Source of the DNA: Amia ocellicauda
Taxonomy: Eukaryota; Chordata; Actinopteri; Amiiformes; Amiidae
Assembly: GCF_036373705.1 (NCBI RefSeq)
Contig: NC_089858.1
Location: 34,966,249 to 35,030,248, forward strand
Length of the DNA stretch: 64,000 nt
Reading direction: 5' to 3'
A program made the translations under genes and the position numbers. This document shows positions 23,250 to 34,955 of this stretch, in pieces. The notes under the pieces were generated by a model. The model ran no database searches, was not told the DNA's origin, and worked only from the letters and a program-made list of their open reading frames with translations. Numbering within the stretch: the first letter of the stretch is position 1; each line of letters opens with the position of its first letter.

Positions 23250-24724
23250 GTTTCTAAAACTCCCTCAAAGTTTATTTAAATTTACAGCAAGCTATTGTGC
23301 ACAAAAATACTGTATTTCAGTCAAAAAGGATTTATCATTTGTTTGTTTTCTAAGGCACAGATCTCATTTATGGAAAAATGTATAGAAAATAAAATAGAAT
23401 TTAAAACAGAAGAATCTACAGTGAATAAAAAAAAGGAAGGACCACAAGGATCTACATATTCCACACAAAAAGTATTTACCCTCAAAAACAAAAAAAAGAT
23501 GCATGAACTTTCAAAATAAAACAAGAAAATGTTATACATTATAAGCTTAGGCATTGAAAAAAAATCTGCTTTTACATTAATTGGTCCAAAAGAAGTTCAC
23601 ATATTTTCCTGAATAAAAAAAAAAAAAAATCCCACTTATCAATTTTAACCATAACACGTAGAAATGAAAAAGTGGCTACTCCTCGGATTAAAAAAAAAAG
23701 AAAAAACGGTACTCACAAAGAATTTAGTAACATTAAAAAAATAAAAATAACCAAAACAATGTAAACCAGAGAAACAGAACCAGTCTTGTATATCTTGTAT
23801 TTGACTCCCAGCAGGAATTTCTTTCAAAAGGCATCTTGTGGCACTGCCATAGATTAGACAGCAGGTGTAGGTCGAGTCTGACAGTAGCTCCTGTAGCTTA
23901 TCCACAATACAGCATGAAAATTATTTCTAAAAACGGATTCCTGTGTCTGAATCCAGCCAAGTTTCTTCACCAACTCGGACCTTCTGAGAAAGGCCAAGAC
24001 AAAGAGAAACTCCGGGATCAGATATGACACCAGTTAGACCAGCAGTCATTCAGGGAGGCAAGACCCCAACCGTATTTTGCACTGGATTCACAAAGAGCCT
24101 GCGATCAAACTGAGCCACACCTCTGCCCACTTCCACTGAACAAAAGCAATACAAATATATTCCTAATAAGACAAAACAACAAAAACAACACGTTGAGCTT
24201 ATCCCCATGCAGAGAGGCTCGGATCTCGGGGACCCCCTGTGTATATAAACCGGCAGCCATGACAGGGCCTGGGGGTGGGGGTCAGTTCATTTTTTCCCCA
24301 CTTCCCTCTTTCAGGCCCATTCCCAGTTCCAGTTCTTGCCCTGGACATAACAGGCCCGGATGGAACGGGAATCGAATTGAAAAAGGAATTGCAAACTGAA
24401 TTTTGATGGAAAGACAGAGTTGACCCAGACCCAACAGTAAGCAACACTGTTAGTAAGCAGCCTGAGGTCTGGGGCAGATGACACCAGCCTAGACCACAAC
24501 ACAACACAGAGCTAATATACCCAGCGCTGGCTGCCGTAGGAAAAACTCATTCCTTACAAGCTGTGTATACTGCTGGTATTTTTCTGAAACCCCTTAAAAA
24601 CATACCACTATGGAAATTAAAAAAGCCACATTAGAAAACAAGAGGCAGGGTCTCTAATAATAACCCTGATACAGAGGCAGAGTCACATTTTAAGCAGTCT
24701 GCAGCCTGGTCTTTGCAGGGGTTT

Positions 24725-24778
<54 letters not shown>

Positions 24779-26997
24779 AAGGTATTTCAGAACTGCATGA
24801 AACGATTATTCCAATTCAGGTTTCCTGGGAGTATACAACAATAAATACTATCAGGGACTTGAATTTCCCTGAGGAAGTCCAATTTAGCCATTAAGTGGGA
24901 TTAACCATTTTTTTGTTTGTTTATAATGTAAACAGTTGCTGCATGCGAACAAGACCAGTATTTGAAATGTAAAAGCTTGGGTCAGGTGATGTTCTCGGCA
25001 TCTCGCATTGGTACAGCAGTCCGATTTCTCCTCATTCATTCATTCATTTAAAATCAGTCCCGTCCTTCAATCGGAAGCACCGGACTCCTCCCAGAAAACC
25101 CTGGAGATCATACAATACGTTTCACGCAGCTTCCCCTTGTGCAGTTACTTAAGACAGAAAAGACTATAAACAAAATTAAGTCGTTTATAAACACCCGAGG
25201 AATATCTGCAAAACAGTTTCCATTATTTCAGACGAACCTGAATGTCACTTTTTTTTCTTCCCCAAACTCTGCGTCTCTGCGGTTGTTTATAAGCACTTCA
25301 GAAAGCAAAGTCAACCCTCCAGCTACAGTTTATATTAATAATTTGTTTCAAGTATCAGTTCTCCTTTTTGTATCACTTTATCAAAGAGGCACTGTAGCCA
25401 AGAGGTTCACCTTCAGAAACAAGGATTATAAATGTCATAAACACTGAATTGTTCAGGATATATATAGATATATAAAGTGAATTCTACTCTATTCCTGTTC
25501 CAAACCTGTAAAACAGCTTTTCAAGAGAACAATGATAATTAAATATACCCTCCTTCATTTGCATTCAATAACTGCCATCTTTCAATCTCTCAGATCTTTT
25601 CAACCTTTCAATGCATTACAAAAACTCTGAATTAAGTGGATAATCTAATTAAAATCTTTAGTTTTAGACAAAGAGCACTGTTAGGTTTGGATACTCTGAA
25701 ATACGCTAGCAAAGCACCGTCAAAACAATTTGCCTCCTCTGTTCCATGTAACAGGACGGAGGGTAAACCTCTGAGCGATGAAGCAAACGGAAGCGTAGTT
25801 TCACTTACAACCGAAACGTTTTTTTTTTTTGTTTTTTTTTGTTTTTTCCTATATAGTTGAAAAGCAAGTAAAGGAGAAACTTTCTGATCAGATGGGGGTT
25901 ACTCAATAAGCACAACTATGGTTGAAAGCTTGTTCAAAATTAAAGTGCCGTTTTCACGCGATTTTCATTTTGTAAAGGTTGTTTATTTCTAAAATATCTG
26001 GATTACTTCTCCCTTTTGGCTTCCAGAGTTCCCCCTTTTCTGAACATTCAGTGCGCAAGCAAAAGCAAAACAAAAAACGAATAATAATCTTATGTTAACC
26101 TGGGGAAAATGGAACAAATACTGCACGGAACACTGAGAGAATGCTCTGAACAATCCAGAACATTGGTCTCCTGTTCCGACGGCCGAGCACCCGGATGTGT
26201 TGCATTTTGTCAGGGAGTCTTTCAATTGGTGGCCTTAGATGACATGACTGATGACTCCACCAGCTGAGTCCGCTGTGTGAGCGAGAGCAGAGGCAGGCAA
26301 ACCCCAGTCCTGGAATACGGCAGGCACTTCTGTTTTTGTTGGCCTCCAGTCCTTTAACAAAACAAATCCACGATTGGCGTAACTGGTCGGAGTGGCCATT
26401 TGGTCCAGGTATGAAGCACATGAGAATGAAGGGGTCCCGACAAAGCCAGTCACCCCTGGACCAGGGTTTGCAGGCCCTGAGCCCCAGCCTCCCTCACTGC
26501 AGGGGCTCAGACAGAGCAGAATATCAAACACACTTAGATATGTGAACAACGAAAATAATAATAAAATAAGCCTCCTTCAATTGCATCCAATAGCCCCAAT
26601 TCCAGCATTCACTTCATCAGATATCCTCACACTTTTTTGTATTTGATCAGGAAAAAACCACATGGGAAGAATTCTCATCTGAGCCGAGCGCATTTCAGAC
26701 TGAGCAGAACGGCACAGTGGGTCAGAAGACGGAGGAAGACAAGGGGAAGAGAGAGAACAGAGGTGGGAGGTGGAGAGAGTGGGGCTCAGAGAGACAGAGA
26801 GAAAAAGAAAGAGTGGAGACATTTTCCATTACAGAGTTAACTGCCCATCTGATTCATTTATCATTTACTGTGGAGGGGGCAGATCACCCAGCATGGAAAA
26901 CTATATGTGTGTGGGGGGGGGAAAGAGAGAGAGAAAGATTTGTGCAATGGAGCCCCAGTGTCCTGCTGTCTGAATGTGACCCCTAACCCCGTGACAT
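23250..26997 (-). other. mob1a: Probable long 3' UTR of mob1a
   Basis: After the mob1a stop codon the minus strand runs for 3.7 kb through AT-rich sequence without coding potential to AATAAA at 23276-23271. Several intermediate stretches are U-rich in transcript sense. MOB1A transcripts in vertebrates have long 3' UTRs, so one continuous UTR is plausible, but earlier poly(A) sites may be used. An AAT microsatellite sits inside at 24728-24776. Confidence 0.4.
24728..24776. repeat. AAT trinucleotide microsatellite
   Basis: About 16 uninterrupted TAA/AAT units, within the probable mob1a 3' UTR. Confidence 0.95.
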
Positions 26998-29900
26998 CTA
27001 TCTGTCCTTGGAGCCCAGCTTCTCGATCAGGTCCTGGAGGGGGGCCAGCTCCCGACGGTCAATCAGGTTGAACTCCTGCAGAGAGATTGGAGGCAGGGGG
27101 GTAAGACTATACTGGACTGCTATACAACAGCAATCCAAACACACAAAGCAGTGCTACTTTTCAAACACACACCCGTTCTCGAGGACCAGGGGGCCACCTG
27201 CTCTACATTAGGTAATGGAGCCAATTAAATCAATTAACTGCACCCAAAGAACCCTCTCTCGTAGGTCTGATGGCTAAGATCGGAGATTCTAGAACCCAGC
27301 CCACCTGCACAAAGAAGATGAAGTGTTTGAAGGAGGTGTTGAGATGCGCCTCCTCCTGCAGCTGCATGACCGAGTCGAAGTGCTGGTGGTAGATGTGGGC
27401 GTAGACCCGGAACAGCCTCTTCAGGATGGTCTTGGCCACGGACATGAAGTTCTTGGGGAATGGCACACCTGCAGACAGAGGGAGGGGAGACTTTCAGTAA
27501 CGCTCTCTCTCACACCCTCACCCACTCAGAGCACTCTCACTCTCTCTGAATTGGCCGGGGTCACCACTGCTACCAGCACTGGAGAGATGAGGACACCCTC
27601 ACTCTAGGCAAAGGTCAAACAAAACCCAGAAGACAAGGGGCTACACGCAGGACCAGGGAGTCCCGGTCACCGTCACCTCATGACTGACTGGCCTCGGGTC
27701 CAGTCCACGCCTCACCCTGGGGCGGCACTTGCCTATCTTGGAAGGGAAGAGAGTCTCGTCATCCAGCTGGTCCTGAACCCAGGTCATCAGATAGTCAATG
27801 TATTTGGGCGCCGAGCATTTGATGGGCTTCTTGATGTTGGTGCCGTCAGCCCAGTGGTACTCATACCTGAAGATGGGGAGGGGGGAGAGATGGAGAGCGG
27901 AGAGAAAGGGAGAGGAGAGAGGTGGAGAGTGAATGAAAGAGCGCACAAGGGTTATGGGAGGGGAGAGGAGAGGAGCTGGTGTGTGCGCGTGTGTGTGTGT
28001 GTGAGTGCGAGTGCGTGTGGGGAGTGAGACAAAAAAGCAAACTGAGGAATCTCAAGCCTGCCCTCCGGTGTGAGAGCACTGTATTATATTGAGCGTGTGA
28101 CCTTGGCTCCACATTTAAAAACATGCTGACAGGAAGCCGCTGCAGGCCCCTTCCTTTAGATTAGGGATTAAAATAGAGAAGCGCGCTGGATGGACGAGGA
28201 AGTGCGCACAGACCGGGCCCCGCAACTCTGGCTGCTGGGTCAGCACGGTCTGGTGGAGCTCGCCTCCCCTCGGATCCAGGCCCCCAGGGGACTCTGTTTC
28301 AGGGGACTAGCAGACCCCTCCGGTACTCCACCGAGCTCTTAATGGGACCAGCCAGTACTCGATTACATGCATTCTCTTGTTTTGTTGAGTTTTCTTGCTG
28401 CTACAAGAGTTTCATTTCAAAGATCGCTTGTAAAAGCCTCATCAGTTTGGTAGCTAGGAATCATTTTCATTCAAAAGTAAGGAAATTAGCGGCTGAATTA
28501 AGGAACTGGGATCTCAACTAGACTGGAGTGAGGGAGAGTGAATGAACAAGCATGAGAGAGAGAGACCCTCACCTGGGTCCGGCGGACATCACCGCACAGC
28601 TGGTCTCTGTGCAGAACTCTGTGATGGTGCCGTACAGCATGTTGATCTGGTTGAAGAAATCCACAGCTGCAACAGGGAGGACACTGTGCATCAGGACAGC
28701 AACAGCAGTAATGAAACAGCAATAGAGAACAAGGCCAGGAGACCAACACGCCTCAGCAGAGGGAACCTGCTGCACTTATCACCCCTTAAGTGGAAATAAA
28801 ACCAGAAACACCCATTTGCACCTGAAGGACTCGGAGCCCCTTGTCCCTCTCCCTACCACTGCCCCCCTCCCACCCCAAAGAACAGCACCCCCTGGTGCCC
28901 CAGAGGAGGGACTCACTGTTGACTGCGATCCACTCATTCAGGTCCTCGCCCTCGGGCAACATGACGGCCTGCCGCAGGTTCCCACTGCCCAGTGTGGCCT
29001 CCGCATGCTTCAGCAGCTCGTACTGGTGGGAGCCCTCGGGGATGTTCTTCTTGGGCTTGAAGGTCTTGGAGGAGCGGTTGCCGCTGCGCCGAGGCAAAGA
29101 GGAGACACAACAACAGTGAGTCAGGAAGGGGTTTAACAGTGTGTAGGAATGGGGTGGCATTACCGGCACAGTGCACTGCACGCATTTTCAACACCCACCC
29201 ATGTAAACCGAGCAGTGTGGAGCTGTGCGCCTCAGTTGGCCGATCTAAGTCCAGGTCATACTGGGCCACAGGGTCTGCTAGTTTGTGTTCAATGTAGCTT
29301 GTTAAACCAGTGAGGATTTTAAAGAGACCAACAAACTCCTGCAGGCCTGCAGGGCTGCCCACCACAGCCCGAGACTGCCCTCAGTTAGGGCAGCAGACGG
29401 GGTAGCTCCACCACAGCGGAGGCTTGGGCAGCTGAGCCCAGAGCTGTCAGGGCCGTGCCCGGCTGTCGGTGCCAGTCCTGCGCCTGGGAGCCGCGAGGCT
29501 GCGGACCTGCAGGGAAAAACCGGCTCTTCTAGTTCCCACTCCACGCCTATCCTCTTGTTTGCATTCTGGTGGATCACCAAAGCCATTTTAACCCTGTCCT
29601 CGTGCCCTGGCTATGGGCTGGTGGGGGGGCCTGTGAACAGCCCGAAGAGCAAAACCTGTTTCACAGCCTGTCCTCTCCCGTCACAGCGTTTTGTCTGAGG
29701 TGTTTTCTCTCTAAAACTTTCCTAATTTTAGCAGATTTAAGCCTACCTGGCACCCAGCACACACAGCGTACACATATAGAGCAGTCAGTTACAACTAACT
29801 GGTTCTGATTCATTGACCTTGATTAACAGTTCTTCCACGGCTGCAGACTCCTTCACGAGTAGAGTGGCAACCACAATCAAAACCTTTAGGAGTCAACTGT

Positions 29901-30704
29901 GAAGAATAACCTATGAACAATGTTCAACAGGTCTAACTCAGAACATAGTCACAAAGCGTGCTGCCCAAATACGCAAGACTGCCCTGACATTGAACCTGCA
30001 GTCTAATTGCAGAGCATGGGCAGCCCCGGTGTCCCTCAGAGGTCACCTGTCACACACGATGACATCACAGGGATGCGAGATGTACCGTTTCCCCAGAACA
30101 CACCTGTGCCCGACACCCTGTCACAGCAATTTCGTGTAGTACTCTCCTCCATAAATGGTGGCTGCACTTTCAAAGCAGAAAAGTACAACACGTGAAGTGC
30201 GTTTCACATGACGTCACTCGGGTGTATTTTCTTAGAAACATGACATCTGACATCAGTTCCTGTTTGGCTGACTGCGGCCGCGGCATTTCTCAGCGCGTCT
30301 CGGCTCAGCTGCGCGGATCGCGGATCGGGACGATGGCGGTTCATCTCTGGCCGCGCTGTGAGGCGGGGGCTGCTTACACAAGCCGACTGCTGATCTCCCC
30401 GCAGACCACGTTAGCAGAGGACAACAAAACCCTCCCGAGGCGCCTCACGCCATTGGAGCAGGACGCGGACACTTCGACCGACACACTTCGTAACTTTGTT
30501 GTCAAAAAAACAACCCAAAAAAGACTTTATTCGTCTTTGTTTCGGTCGTAAAGCAGCTCGTTCCCGAGTGCGGCGTGTTGTCGCGCATGCGGAGACACAT
30601 TCTCGGAGCCCTAAACAATCAGGATGACACGGAAGAAGCGAAAAGCGAAGCGTGAAAACAGGAAGAGGAGACCATGGCTCTGCTACTCACAAGAGGAAAC
30701 TCAT
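26998..30704 (-). CDS. mob1a: MOB kinase activator 1A
   Basis: MOB1 is the Hippo-pathway adaptor that binds and activates LATS/NDR kinases after MST phosphorylation. Six exons join in frame to 216 residues, the family's exact length: 30691-30704, 28917-29083, 28573-28666, 27733-27866, 27305-27468 and 26998-27075. The first exon codes only MSFLF, followed by [17 protein letters not shown]. Visible features are the two MST/LATS phospho-threonine contexts ([16 protein letters not shown]), zinc-ligand cysteines in [27 protein letters not shown], and the partner histidines in YAHIYHQHF. The end is EKLGSKDR. Near the first zinc cysteines the sequence reads [11 protein letters not shown] where human has TEASCPVMSAG. 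The donor of the intron after 27733 is GC (ATAG|GCAAGT) rather than GT. The gene points away from mthfd2, sharing the intergenic region that holds the Tc1 element. Confidence 0.97.
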
Positions 30705-31000
30705 TTCCAAGCGCCGAGGATGGTCTCAAGTTATCACTCTGCCCCACGACCGGAGAAACAACACGGCACAAACGCGGACCCTGAGGGCTGCGATGGGGGC
30801 GCCGGGAGCGGAGAGCTGGCTGGGGGCTTCGTGTCGCTGGGCGCCGCGGAAGAGGCTCACACTGCAGCTCGCTCGGTTGCAGCTGCGACCCGCGGCTCGT
30901 CCTGCTCCTGTGCGCCGAGCTCTCGCGAGAGTGCGGTACGGGGCGGAGTGCGGGCCGAGGTGTCGCCCTCCAGCGGCCGAGGTGCGCCAGTGACGCCTGA
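30705..31000 (-). promoter_or_regulatory. mob1a: CpG-rich mob1a promoter with a TCTCGCGAGA palindrome
   Basis: CpG density is high from about 30260 to 31000. The palindrome TCTCGCGAGA lies at 30921-30930, about 220 bases upstream of the start codon. This motif is known from TATA-less housekeeping promoters of vertebrates. No TATA box is evident. A TGACGTCA (CRE) lies at 30209-30216 inside intron 1. Confidence 0.5.
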
Positions 31001-31784
31001 CTGTAGTCTTGTGTGTGCGAGACAGGACTGGACTTTTTACGTGCATCTCTTCGCCCGTCTGGTTTACTATGCAGAGCCTGTGCTGTTTTCTGAGTCCCCT
31101 TTTTGTGCACCAGCTAAGATTCTGCAACGTCGGGCCGAATGCATTTTTGTTGTAACTCATAAGCAGTCGTCATGTCATACATTATAATAAAGTATAAGTA
31201 AAGATGTGTTCAAATCAGTTCATCAGTGATGCATTATTTGTTATTTTAGAAAAATATATTTACTGTTAAGATTTACTATGGAACACGTGAGAATGTATAT
31301 TTGAATGAATTCATGAAGAACAAAATGAAATGTAAAACACACATTATTTTCGTCTGTCTGTGACTATAAATAATTTACAGCTCCCTCCATGTAATTTAGT
31401 AGACTTTTTTATGTTGTACTCTGGTATAACTATCAGGTCCTGTGGGCACAGCACCAAGTCTGCCCAACAGCAGTAAATTGAGTGCTTAATACTGTACGTA
31501 GAATATTATCTGTGGTCCCTGAAATCAGAGCGGATCTAATAATATCCATCACATGGGCCGTACGGAGTGAGAGGGGATCGGGGCGCCAGCTATTCCTGCC
31601 TGCTTGGTGACCTACAGGCCCAGCCATTCTGCTTACCTGACCCCAGGACCTCAGGTCAGAGAGGGGGACTGCAGGAGTGACTGGCCAGAGGGGGAAAGAT
31701 CAATATCTCAGAGCTTCAGATCTCATGAATAATTATAAAAATAATAATAATTATTCATACATTTTAAAAATATATATGATATAC

Positions 31785-31792
<8 letters not shown>

Positions 31793-31838
<46 letters not shown>
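31793..31838. repeat. TA microsatellite, left flank of the Tc1 element
   Basis: About 22 TA units directly abut the left terminus of the transposon. A similar tract continues on the right at 33060-33095, so the element inserted into a TA repeat. Confidence 0.9.
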
Positions 31839-31841
<3 letters not shown>

Positions 31842-31867
31842 TCACCTAAAGGATTATTAGGAACACC
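31839..31867 (+). repeat. Left terminal inverted repeat of the Tc1 element
   Basis: 29 bp, beginning CACTCACC and ending GGAACACC; exact reverse complement of 33031-33059. Confidence 0.92.
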
Positions 31868-31986
31868 TGTTCATTTTCTCATTAATGCAATTATCTAACC
31901 AACCAATCACATGGCAGTTGCTTCAATGCATTTAGGGGTGTGGTCCTGGTCAAGACAATCTCCTGAACTCCAAACTGAATGTCTGA

Positions 31987-33027
31987 ATGGGAAAGAAAGG
32001 TGATTTAAGCAATTTTGAGCGTGGCATGGTTGTTGGTGCCAGACGGGCCGGTCTGAGTATTTCACAATCTGCTCAGTTACTGGGATTTTCACGCACAACC
32101 ATTTCTAGGGTTTACAAAGAATGGTGTGAAAAGGGAAAAACATCCAGTATGCGGCAGTCCTGTGGGCGAAAATGCCTTGTTGATGCTAGAGGTCAGAGGA
32201 GAATGGGCCGACTGATTCAAGCTGATAGAAGAGCAACTTTGACTGAAATAACCACTCGTTACAACCGAGGTATGCAGCAAAGCATTTGTGAAGCCACAAC
32301 ACGTACAACCTTGAGGCGGATGGGCTACAACAGCAGAAGACCCCACCGGGTACCACTCATCTCCACTACAAATAGGAAAAAGAGGCTACAATTTGCACAA
32401 GCTCACCAAAATTGGACAGTTGAAGACTGGAAAAATGTTGCCTGGTCTGATGAGTCTCGATTTCTGTTGAGACATTCAGATGGTAGAGTCAGAATTTGGC
32501 GTAAACAGAATGAGAACATGGATCCATCATGCCTTGTTACCACTGTGCAGGCTGGTGGTGGTGGTGTAATGGTGTGGGGGATGTTTTCTTGGCACACTTT
32601 AGGCCCCTTAGTGCCAATTGGGCATCGTTTAAATGCCACGGCCTACCTGAGCATTGTTTCTGACCATGTCCATCCCTTTATGACCACCATGTACCCATCC
32701 TCTGATGGCTACTTCCAGCAGGATAATGCACCATGTCACAAAGGTCGAATCATTTCAAATTGGTTTCTTGAACATGACAATGAGTTCACTGTACTATACT
32801 GGCCCCCACAGTCACCAGATCTCAACCCAAGAGAGCATCTTTGGGATGTGGTGGAACGGGAGCTTCGTGCCCTGGATGTGCATCCCACAAATCTCCATCA
32901 ACTGCAAGATGCTATCCTATCAATATGGGCCAACATTTCTAAAGAATGCTTTCAGCACCTTGTTGAATCAATGCCACGTAGAATTAAGGCAGTTCTGAAG
33001 GCGAAAGGGGGTCAAACACAGTATTAG
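31987..33027 (+). CDS. Tc1/mariner transposase, uninterrupted
   Basis: The 346-residue protein cuts and pastes the element. It starts MGKKGDLSNFERG and has a paired-type helix-turn-helix region around residues 10-45 (SISQSAQLLGFSRTTISRVY), a second DNA-binding helix set around 65-115, and the DDE catalytic core. The three acidic residues are seen in AWSDESRF, YFQQDNAPCH and SPDLNPREHLWD. I count 36 residues between the second Asp and the Glu, where classic Tc1 has 34, so it belongs with DD36E elements. The usual Ile before the catalytic Glu (NPIEHLW) is Arg here. The frame has no stop or frameshift over its full length. Confidence 0.93.
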   Translation: MGKKGDLSNFERGMVVGARRAGLSISQSAQLLGFSRTTISRVYKEWCEKGKTSSMRQSCGRKCLVDARGQRRMGRLIQADRRATLTEITTRYNRGMQQSICEATTRTTLRRMGYNSRRPHRVPLISTTNRKKRLQFAQAHQNWTVEDWKNVAWSDESRFLLRHSDGRVRIWRKQNENMDPSCLVTTVQAGGGGVMVWGMFSWHTLGPLVPIGHRLNATAYLSIVSDHVHPFMTTMYPSSDGYFQQDNAPCHKGRIISNWFLEHDNEFTVLYWPPQSPDLNPREHLWDVVERELRALDVHPTNLHQLQDAILSIWANISKECFQHLVESMPRRIKAVLKAKGGQTQY

Positions 33028-33030
33028 TAT

Positions 33031-33056
33031 GGTGTTCCTAATAATCCTTTAGGTGA

Positions 33057-33059
<3 letters not shown>
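33031..33059 (-). repeat. Right terminal inverted repeat of the Tc1 element
   Basis: Exact reverse complement of 31839-31867, followed by a TA microsatellite. Confidence 0.92.
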
Positions 33060-33097
<38 letters not shown>

Positions 33098-33509
33098 GTG
33101 TATATATTCACGTCAAGGGCTTCTCTCGCACCACACTCTGAGATTTGTCTCATGCTTACCTCTATCGGAGAGTTGTATTTGCACGTTGTTGAGCTGGTGC
33201 TAAAGTGGACTCCAGTCAAGTCAGATCTTTGTGGCACAATCCTCGGGTGAGTGCTAATACAGCAGTATAAGCAAAAACAAAAACAAAACACGGACACAGC
33301 AAAACTGGGGCCCACCCACCTGACGGTCACACACTGTGATTCCAGTGCTGCACAGCAGCTCTTGCTCTGACAGGATTATTCTCTCTCGCTAATACTGTTT
33401 TGTCTGATTGACATCAAATATATCTTATTGCCCACAACAACACCCCCAAAGGTCCAGTAGCTTCCATGGGTGCCACCCTGTAAGAATTTCTAGTATTGAT
33501 CAGCAATAA

Positions 33510-33830
33510 TTATTGTTATTATTTATTTATTTCTTATCAGACGCCCTTGTCCAGGGCAACTTACAAAATTTAAGCGCAATAATACAGTGCAATTCAAGGC
33601 ATAATACATTTTACAAGTTCACAATTTACACAAGTGTATACGAGCTATACAGTAAACAATATAAAGGTCTTACATCCTAGATTGTAAAAGCTGATAAGTG
33701 CAGACAAGATGTTAAGTCAAAATTAGGAGCTAAGGGAAAGGGGATATCAAAATAAACAATACAAGTGCTTGTAATGCAAAGGCAAGAATATGACAAAACG
33801 TCATATAAGTGCAATCTTAAAGGAGAATAA
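33510..33830 (-). mobile_element. LINE/SINE 3'-end fragment, reverse orientation
   Basis: A TTATTTATT tail is followed by CAGACGCCCTTGTCCAGGGC, the reversed form of the 3' hairpin seen near 52990-53020. About 250 bases of AT-rich sequence after it read like the body of the same repeat type. The left and right limits are approximate. Confidence 0.55.
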
Positions 33831-34699
33831 ATGACTAAATTACAAGTAAATTATATCAAATTATATCAAACGTTTCCAAATTCATTAATGTTGGCTCATA
33901 CAGGGCCTGTGTGTATCTGCCTTTCCGTTTGTGTTTTGAGAATAGCCAACAGAGACACTCTGTTCTCAAAACATCTGATTTCCCTGCCTTGATAAGGGAA
34001 TGAGGTAAACAGGGCTATTTCCATATACAGACTTTTCTTTGTTCGCTTTCCAGGTCTCAACCTATCAATAACCTATGTTGCTCAGGACTCAGAGCCTTTG
34101 CTTTCCTCCGTATTTCTTTCACCTGATTCTCTATATTATTGTATTACCATTATAAACATCTTATTGATTCACCGTGGTCCTGTGAATTCCTTACACATCA
34201 GATTTCTTACAACCCTCAGCATCAGTCCAGGAAAATCTCAATTATGATAACGCAGAAATTAAACTGATCTGAGAAGAGGACTGGCACTTGGTCTGGCAGC
34301 CAGTAGACCTTTTCTCAGAGAATGACTACACTCAGGAAGAGGAGAGGGGTGTGTGTGTGACCCCCATCTCAGAACTAGGATCACATTTCATACTGAGAAG
34401 GGATGCTGTATCTGTTGATGCTGAGAACGGCTTATGCAATACTAGGCAGGGTTTGCTTTTTCTTCCCAGAAGTCTTGCGATCCTGGAAAACATCCCAGTA
34501 CTGTCATTATTATAACTGCACAAGCCTAAGGAAACTTCACAATTATCTCGAGCAAAGGCAGGGAGGAGCTTCCATGTCAGGGAGCTAGAATCGTGTTTTT
34601 AAAATCAGCGTGTTGTCTCTAACTTCGCATCCAAACTACAGGAGAGCCACGCGACAAGTACACGGAAGGGGGCGTGGTCTGGGAATGCAACCCGATTCC

Positions 34700-34955
34700 T
34701 GGCAACCACAGTTCTAGAATGTCGGGGGCGGCCCCTTTATTGAAATTCGCATTGACGTCACGGCACCGCTAAGAGGCGGAAAAAAGCCCCAGCCTCGCCG
34801 CCTTTCTTCCGTCCTAGCCGTCCTCCGCACCAGTCCAGGCTACCCCGGCTGCACCCCGGTTTCTGCTTCTTCTCCTCTCTTCCACGTTTCTTTTCATTTA
34901 CTTTTTATTTTAATTCAGTTATATTGATCTCTCAGATCGACCCTAAGGAATTATA
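34700..34955 (+). promoter_or_regulatory. mthfd2: mthfd2 promoter with a consensus CRE and GC box
   Basis: A GC box (GGGGGCGGCCC, about 34722-34733) and a full palindromic CRE, TGACGTCA at 34753-34760, lie about 200 bases upstream of the start codon. An imperfect CARE-like string GGAATGCAACC lies near 34681. MTHFD2 is a known ATF4 target; the CRE could bind ATF/CREB factors, but direct ATF4 control is inferred. Confidence 0.5.

Larger units (their letters stand above)
31839..33059 (+). mobile_element. Tc1/mariner transposon with identical terminal inverted repeats
   Basis: The 1221-bp element is bounded by a 29-bp terminal inverted repeat (31839-31867 and 33031-33059, beginning CACTCACCTAAAGG). 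The two copies are identical base for base. It sits in a TA microsatellite, so the TA target duplication cannot be separated from the repeat. One open reading frame encodes the transposase. Identical termini and an uninterrupted frame suggest a young insertion. It lies between the divergent mob1a and mthfd2 promoters. Confidence 0.93.

Noticed and set aside
30192-31187. Plus-strand open frames of 119 and 187 codons in the mob1a promoter and intron 1
   Set aside because: They lie in CpG-rich DNA, where stops are rare, and the peptides are Arg/Ala-rich without domains. The mob1a first exon on the other strand explains the region.
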